From the NCBI GenBank assembly GCA_014281115.1, contig JACONQ010000015.1, positions 2,108,001 through 2,172,000 of the forward strand: a DNA stretch of 64,000 nucleotides. The letters run 5' to 3'. Origin of the DNA: Laburnicola sp. R22_1. Taxonomy: Eukaryota; Ascomycota; Dothideomycetes; Pleosporales; Didymosphaeriaceae. The notes below the pieces were generated by a model. That model saw only the letters and a program-made list of their open reading frames with translations. It searched no databases and was not told the DNA's origin. Shown here piece after piece: positions 59,947 to 64,000 of this stretch. The stretch's first letter is position 1. Every line of letters begins with the position of its first letter. A program made the position numbers and the translations under genes.

Positions 59947-61055
59947 TCACCCCCTCGCCCTCGCCCTCAACCGCCCCCCTCCCTCCTCACCCCCACCCCT
60001 CAACTGCTCCTCCACCAACCTCGCCACATCCCCCCCTTCCCCCGTAACCCCCCCCCGCAACAAACTCCCCACCACCTTCCCCCCAACAATTGTCTCCCCC
60101 ACCACCCCCTCCACCTCCTCCACCCCCACCCTCCCATACCAAATCCCCATCCCCGCCAACGCATTCCCCCCCCTCCCAGGCGGCAAATAAACAATCACAT
60201 TGCCGGCGAACTTGTGCCCGCCTATATGGCTTATCAGCCCAACCGAGGCGGACACACCTGCGCGGGAGAGGTGCGTGGTGAATGCGGACGCGAGCAGGGG
60301 CGCGAGCGTGCCGCATCGCGTGTCGCGCGTCGTGTGGCTGCAGATGAGGATAGTAGGGGTTGTTATGGGGCGAGGCGCGGGGAGGTGCGCGGCGAGGGTT
60401 GGGTCGCGGGTTAGGTGGGTTTTTTGCGGGGTGGGGAGGGAGGCGTGGGAGGGGTGGAGGGTGCGTGGGGAGAGGTAGGCTTTTGCGAGGCTGGTGTAGG
60501 CGGTTGGGGTGTGGGGGATGTTGGGGAGGAGCTGGAAGCTGGGGAAGAGGAGCGCGGTTGTTGTGCGTGGTGTTGATGATGGTGGTGTTTGTGTCGGTGG
60601 TGTGCTTGTGTTATCGGCGGGGAAGGACGACGCTGTGATTAAGATGTTGGTGAATGGCTGGTTTTCGAACAAGGTCTCGTTAGCTTTTTTTCCTTGTTTC
60701 TTCTCGTACAATCGTACTGCTGGAAGGGGAACAAACAAACATCAAAATGGGTCCCGCCTCTGCCTATTACGCCTTTCAACCCGCGCACAAATTCCCCCGA
60801 AGGCGTTTCTTCGTCTTCGATTCGGCTAGCCCAGTCAGACTTTCCGGTGCAGAGGACGACATGTTCGGAGTAGGGTGCCGTTGTGTGGAGGAGGGGCATT
60901 TTACGGTCGATGTCTAGGTCGGGCGTCGGGGTGCAGGCGCATGTTGGGGAGGGACATGTTGGTGTGTATGGGATGGGGCGTTGTATGCGGCGGGATGTTG
61001 TCGAGAAGGGTTGGAGGGAGATGGAGGGCGCGCGGGGGAGACGGCGGAGTGACAT
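59947..61055 (-). CDS. AIM32: Aim32-type thioredoxin-like (sucrase/ferredoxin) protein
   Basis: Two exons, 60741-61055 and 59947-60657 (341 aa). The intron starts GTTTGT and ends CAG, phase 0. An Arg/Ser-rich N-terminus (MSLRRLPRAPSISLQPFSTT) is a likely mitochondrial presequence. The early CPSPTCACTP cysteines and the later ICSHTTRDTRCGTLAPLL and ISHIGGHKFAGNVIVYLPPG are the hallmarks of Aim32, a mitochondrial thioredoxin-like [2Fe-2S] protein needed for redox control of import components. The second exon has a run of Gly-rich low complexity at the C-terminus (GGGEEGGGRLRARARG). Confidence 0.85.
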
Positions 61056-61608
61056 TGAGAGGGAGCGTGTGGGATGGTGTGCATGATGTTTGGGGGTTAT
61101 TAATTTATTATTATGGGTTCGGAATGGGTTCCGCTGATGACGAGGCTGGAGATAAGGTGTTGGGGTCGGAGATAAATTGGCTTCTCCGAGGCTTCAAGAT
61201 GTGGACAGGCATGTTCCTAACGTTCCACTTCACTCAGGTCTCAACACCACGAGCAGGACAGAGCAGATCGACGCACGTATACACGAATCACGAATCAAGA
61301 ATCAAAACGTAATCTTAATACCAAGGACCCGGGAAGCGCCGAAACCCATAAATCCAGTGCTTTAGCTTAGTCCGGGCAATGTAATATATATAGAGACATA
61401 GACTTGTATTCGTATCCGCAGCGGAGCACCGGCAAACTGTACATACATAGCTCTAACATACTATACATTATAATACATCCATCCATACGCCTCAAAATGC
61501 ATCATGCACAACCAACCACCTCCCTATCCTACAAACCCAGTAACAAAATCGCTACAAACCTCCCCTCTCCCCTTCCCCGCCTACTTCCGAGACATTACCC
61601 AGTCCCTC
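61056..61608. other. Intergenic region
   Basis: 553 bases between the AIM32 start and the 3' end of the LeuRS gene. No gene recognised. Confidence 0.5.
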
Positions 61609-64000
61609 CTACTCTCCCTTCTCGTCGACGGCTTTCATCTCTGCAGCATTCCCTACCTTACCCTTCCCCTTCGCCACCTTCGGGCTAACAAAATTAACAA
61701 TCTTTCCCCCCTGCACCACAATCATCGACCAGCCCCGCCGAATCAGCGGACACGTTGGATCCTCCTCCTGCACATCGCTCTCTTTCCAAATAATCCCCGT
61801 CTCTTTCCCGAGATACCTTTTCCCCTGCTCCGTTTTGATAAGTTCATCGAGAACATGCGCATGGAGGCGCGGCAGGTCCTTGACATCTACCCTGAGGGGA
61901 ACTTTACGAATCTCCGTTTGGAACTTTTTCCTACCGTTGACCTGGACGACGCAGGTAAGTGTCGGATTCAGTTTCGGAAGGACGTCGAGATCGGCAGTGG
62001 GGAAGCCGAAAGTGAAGATGGACGGGCCAGCGTCTTCGCGGTAGTCTCTCAGGATGTGGTGGGGGTCGTTGCGGATGCCGAGATTAGTTCTGCAGTGCAG
62101 CTGGCGCCAGCTTTCTTCTGCGACGCCCGGTGCGATCGGGGCGACCATTCGGAGAAGTTGGACGGTGGCGAGCCATTTGAACCAGGGTGTGAGGAGGGAG
62201 ACGTGTCGGGTATCAGCGATCGTGTTGGTCAAAGTCATGAGGTCGCTGACTATGGTGTTCAACGAGTACGTTTCAGCGTAGGACTTCGCCACGCTGGCGA
62301 TAGTCTCCTGTATGGTGGACAGGAGTTGCATCTCTTCGGGCTTCAGCACACCCAGAATCGCATCCTCCTTTGTCAGCCGCTTCCTAATTAGAGGTTTCAT
62401 AATGCCCTGAGGACGAACTAGCTCCTTTAGCAATGTCATCACGCTGCTGTCTAAATCGCACGGTGATTTGAAGCGGGGAAGGTCCTGAAAAGGAAACCAA
62501 GTCGCTTTCGAAAGCCTAAGAACCCTCGTAAGCCAGCGCTGCACCCCAGTAATCTTCTGCTCGTCCCATTCGAGGACCTCACTGACTGGTGCTTGGAAGA
62601 GCATGTGGGCTCGCGTAACATCAGCGCCATACGTGGCGATCGTAGTGCCCGGATCAACACCGTTGTACTTGCTCTTGGACATTTTCTCGTAGCTGATCTT
62701 TGGAACCTGCTCAGTTCCTCTGACAACAGGCTCTGACGGTTTACTGAAGTCCACCTCTTCTGGGCGCAGGAATCGTCCGGTCTCCGGGTGCGAGTATGTT
62801 TTGCCGTGTACCATACCTTGAGTGATGAGACGTTTGAAAGGCTCGCCAAGCGCCTCCTTCCCGTTTGGCCACAGCGGCGTCGTTGCAAGGAACTTCGATA
62901 TGAATCGTGCGTACAGAAGATGCAGAATGGCATGCTCCACGCCTCCGACATACACATCCACGGGCATGCTTTCGTTTGCTTTCGCAGGGTCCACGAGTTG
63001 CTCCTTGTTCAGTGGGTCGAGGAACCTGAAGAAGTACCATGAAGAGTCCATGAAGGTGTCCATAGTATCAGTCTCGCGCTCGGCAGGCCCAGAGCATTTG
63101 GGGCAAGTGGTCTCCTTGAATTCCTTGTCGTCTGCAAGCGGATTGCCCTTTTTGCCCTGGAAGAAGGAATCAGGTAGGTCAGGAAGTTCTATCGGTAAGG
63201 CATGTTCGTGCTCGGGAACTGGCCCACAAGAACTACAGTGGACGATGGGAATGGGGCAGCCCCAGTAGCGTTGTCGACTGATCAGCCAGTCTCGTAAGCG
63301 CCAGTTCTCGGTTCGCTCGACATGTTTGCCGGCCTGTTGCAATCGCTTAGTGATTTCTTCGACAGCCTGGTCTGAGGAGAGGCCGTTGAGCTTGGCATCG
63401 AGAGATGTAACAAACCCCTTTTCAAGGAAGGGCCCATCCTCCATCACGTCGATATGGCCATTGAAAGGAGGTGTGGAGCATGGTTCATTCCGGACGACAG
63501 TTCTCACACGGCGACTGCTTTGATTCTGTCGCCAAAAAGCATGGTCTCGTGTGTCATGAGCTGGTACTCCCATTACAGCGCCAGATCCGTAGTCATTGAG
63601 CACGTAAGGGGCAACGAAGACTGGTAGGTATTCTTCGATCTCGCTGCGGTCAATCAAGTCCGCCAACGGATGCTTGGCCCGCAAGCCCTGCAGCTGCCAC
63701 CCTTGTTTGGATTCGGGGGGAAACTCGTCGGCTCGATTAAGGAAGTCTTGCAGTTCCCTATCGTCTTTGGCTAGACGCTGTACAATGGGATGGTTCAGCG
63801 ACAAGGCGACATAGATTACGGCGGGCAGAGTGTCAGCCCGGGTGGTGAATACCTCGACCGGCTCAAACTTGGGCCGCTCGACGCCAGTCTCGTCACTGCC
63901 TATCTCGAAGCTCAACTTGGTGCCCTCGGATCGGCCTATCCAGTTCTTCTGCATGGCCAGCACCGACTCGGGCCATCTGCCATTCTCCGCCAGTGCTTCC
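61609..64000 (-). CDS. NAM2: Leucyl-tRNA synthetase, mitochondrial (5' end outside window)
   Basis: A single open frame on the minus strand runs from a stop at 61609 past 64000, so the N-terminus with the HIGH motif is missing. The CP1 editing domain reads VEVFTTRADTLPAVIYVALS and GSGAVMGVPAHDTRDHAFW with the conserved editing Asp. Then come NWRLRDWLISRQRYWGCPIP, four Cys of a zinc-like knuckle (CSSCGP, CPKCSG), DTMDTFMDSSWYFFRF, and YEKMSKSKYNGVDPG with KMSKS. These features and the bacterial-type arrangement identify mitochondrial LeuRS, which in yeast also aids group I intron splicing. Residues after KVPLRVDVKDLPR form a C-terminal domain whose end is Lys-rich. Confidence 0.95.
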   Translation of the reverse strand, partial: EALAENGRWPESVLAMQKNWIGRSEGTKLSFEIGSDETGVERPKFEPVEVFTTRADTLPAVIYVALSLNHPIVQRLAKDDRELQDFLNRADEFPPESKQGWQLQGLRAKHPLADLIDRSEIEEYLPVFVAPYVLNDYGSGAVMGVPAHDTRDHAFWRQNQSSRRVRTVVRNEPCSTPPFNGHIDVMEDGPFLEKGFVTSLDAKLNGLSSDQAVEEITKRLQQAGKHVERTENWRLRDWLISRQRYWGCPIPIVHCSSCGPVPEHEHALPIELPDLPDSFFQGKKGNPLADDKEFKETTCPKCSGPAERETDTMDTFMDSSWYFFRFLDPLNKEQLVDPAKANESMPVDVYVGGVEHAILHLLYARFISKFLATTPLWPNGKEALGEPFKRLITQGMVHGKTYSHPETGRFLRPEEVDFSKPSEPVVRGTEQVPKISYEKMSKSKYNGVDPGTTIATYGADVTRAHMLFQAPVSEVLEWDEQKITGVQRWLTRVLRLSKATWFPFQDLPRFKSPCDLDSSVMTLLKELVRPQGIMKPLIRKRLTKEDAILGVLKPEEMQLLSTIQETIASVAKSYAETYSLNTIVSDLMTLTNTIADTRHVSLLTPWFKWLATVQLLRMVAPIAPGVAEESWRQLHCRTNLGIRNDPHHILRDYREDAGPSIFTFGFPTADLDVLPKLNPTLTCVVQVNGRKKFQTEIRKVPLRVDVKDLPRLHAHVLDELIKTEQGKRYLGKETGIIWKESDVQEEDPTCPLIRRGWSMIVVQGGKIVNFVSPKVAKGKGKVGNAAEMKAVDEKGE

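Noticed and set aside
59947..60100. C-rich tract at the AIM32 3' end as a separate repeat
   Set aside because: It encodes the Gly-rich C-terminus of AIM32 on the minus strand.
61504..62391. Plus-strand open frame of 295 codons opposite LeuRS
   Set aside because: It is antisense to recognised LeuRS sequence and has no family character.

Overview
The window is a gene-dense stretch of a filamentous ascomycete genome (Pezizomycotina, most likely a dothideomycete). Genes carry short GT-AG introns of about 45-120 bases, and products such as Cog1, Cdc123, Cwc21, Elp5, Dhr1, actin, Fes1, Aim32 and mitochondrial LeuRS are recognisable from their motifs. Intron positions given here were placed by eye from splice sites and reading phase. 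Names rest on recall of the families, because no database search was possible.

Layout. 0-17 kb is mostly housekeeping: the end of a mitochondrial protein of unknown function, an NAD-dependent epimerase, the mitochondrial GTP/GDP carrier Ggc1, the Rab GTPase Ypt1, an MFS transporter, an aminodeoxychorismate-synthase-like protein with altered active sites, Cog1, Cdc123 and Cwc21. 17-29.7 kb is an accessory island. It holds a fragment of a phosphate transporter, a long coiled-coil gene with a Helo-like N-terminus, an alpha/beta-hydrolase gene on the minus strand, a NACHT-ankyrin NLR gene on the plus strand, and a short-chain dehydrogenase. 30-41 kb is conserved again (Elp5, Dhr1/Ecm16, Pac3, actin, Fes1). 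41.1-42.9 kb is a pogo/Fot1-type DNA transposon with 86-base terminal inverted repeats. 43-52 kb has two MFS transporters, an unknown protein with a SUMO-interaction-like C-terminus, and Mtq1. 52.5-60 kb is repeat-rich: a gene fragment of the HD-hydratase type, a 3.25 kb hAT transposon with an 8-base target duplication, an NmrA-like gene and an 0.8 kb AT-rich block. 60-64 kb has Aim32 and mitochondrial leucyl-tRNA synthetase, which runs off the end.

The most interesting system is at 22.7-28.3 kb. A SesB-like alpha/beta hydrolase and a NACHT-ankyrin NLR are divergently transcribed from a shared 0.9 kb interval. The C-terminal tail of the hydrolase and the N-terminus of the NLR share a short motif: GNV, then GD[DN]V, then NYG, then GHV. 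This is the layout of known fungal NLR/effector pairs that signal by amyloid templating (HET-S/NWD2, SesB/PNT1 type). The motif does not match the known amyloid motif families as I remember them, so this may be a new motif class. Both genes carry small indels (three in the NLR, one in the hydrolase), so this copy looks decayed unless the indels are sequencing errors.

Both DNA transposons carry in-frame stops at places where glutamine codons are expected. With the AT-rich block, this fits repeat-induced point mutation (RIP).
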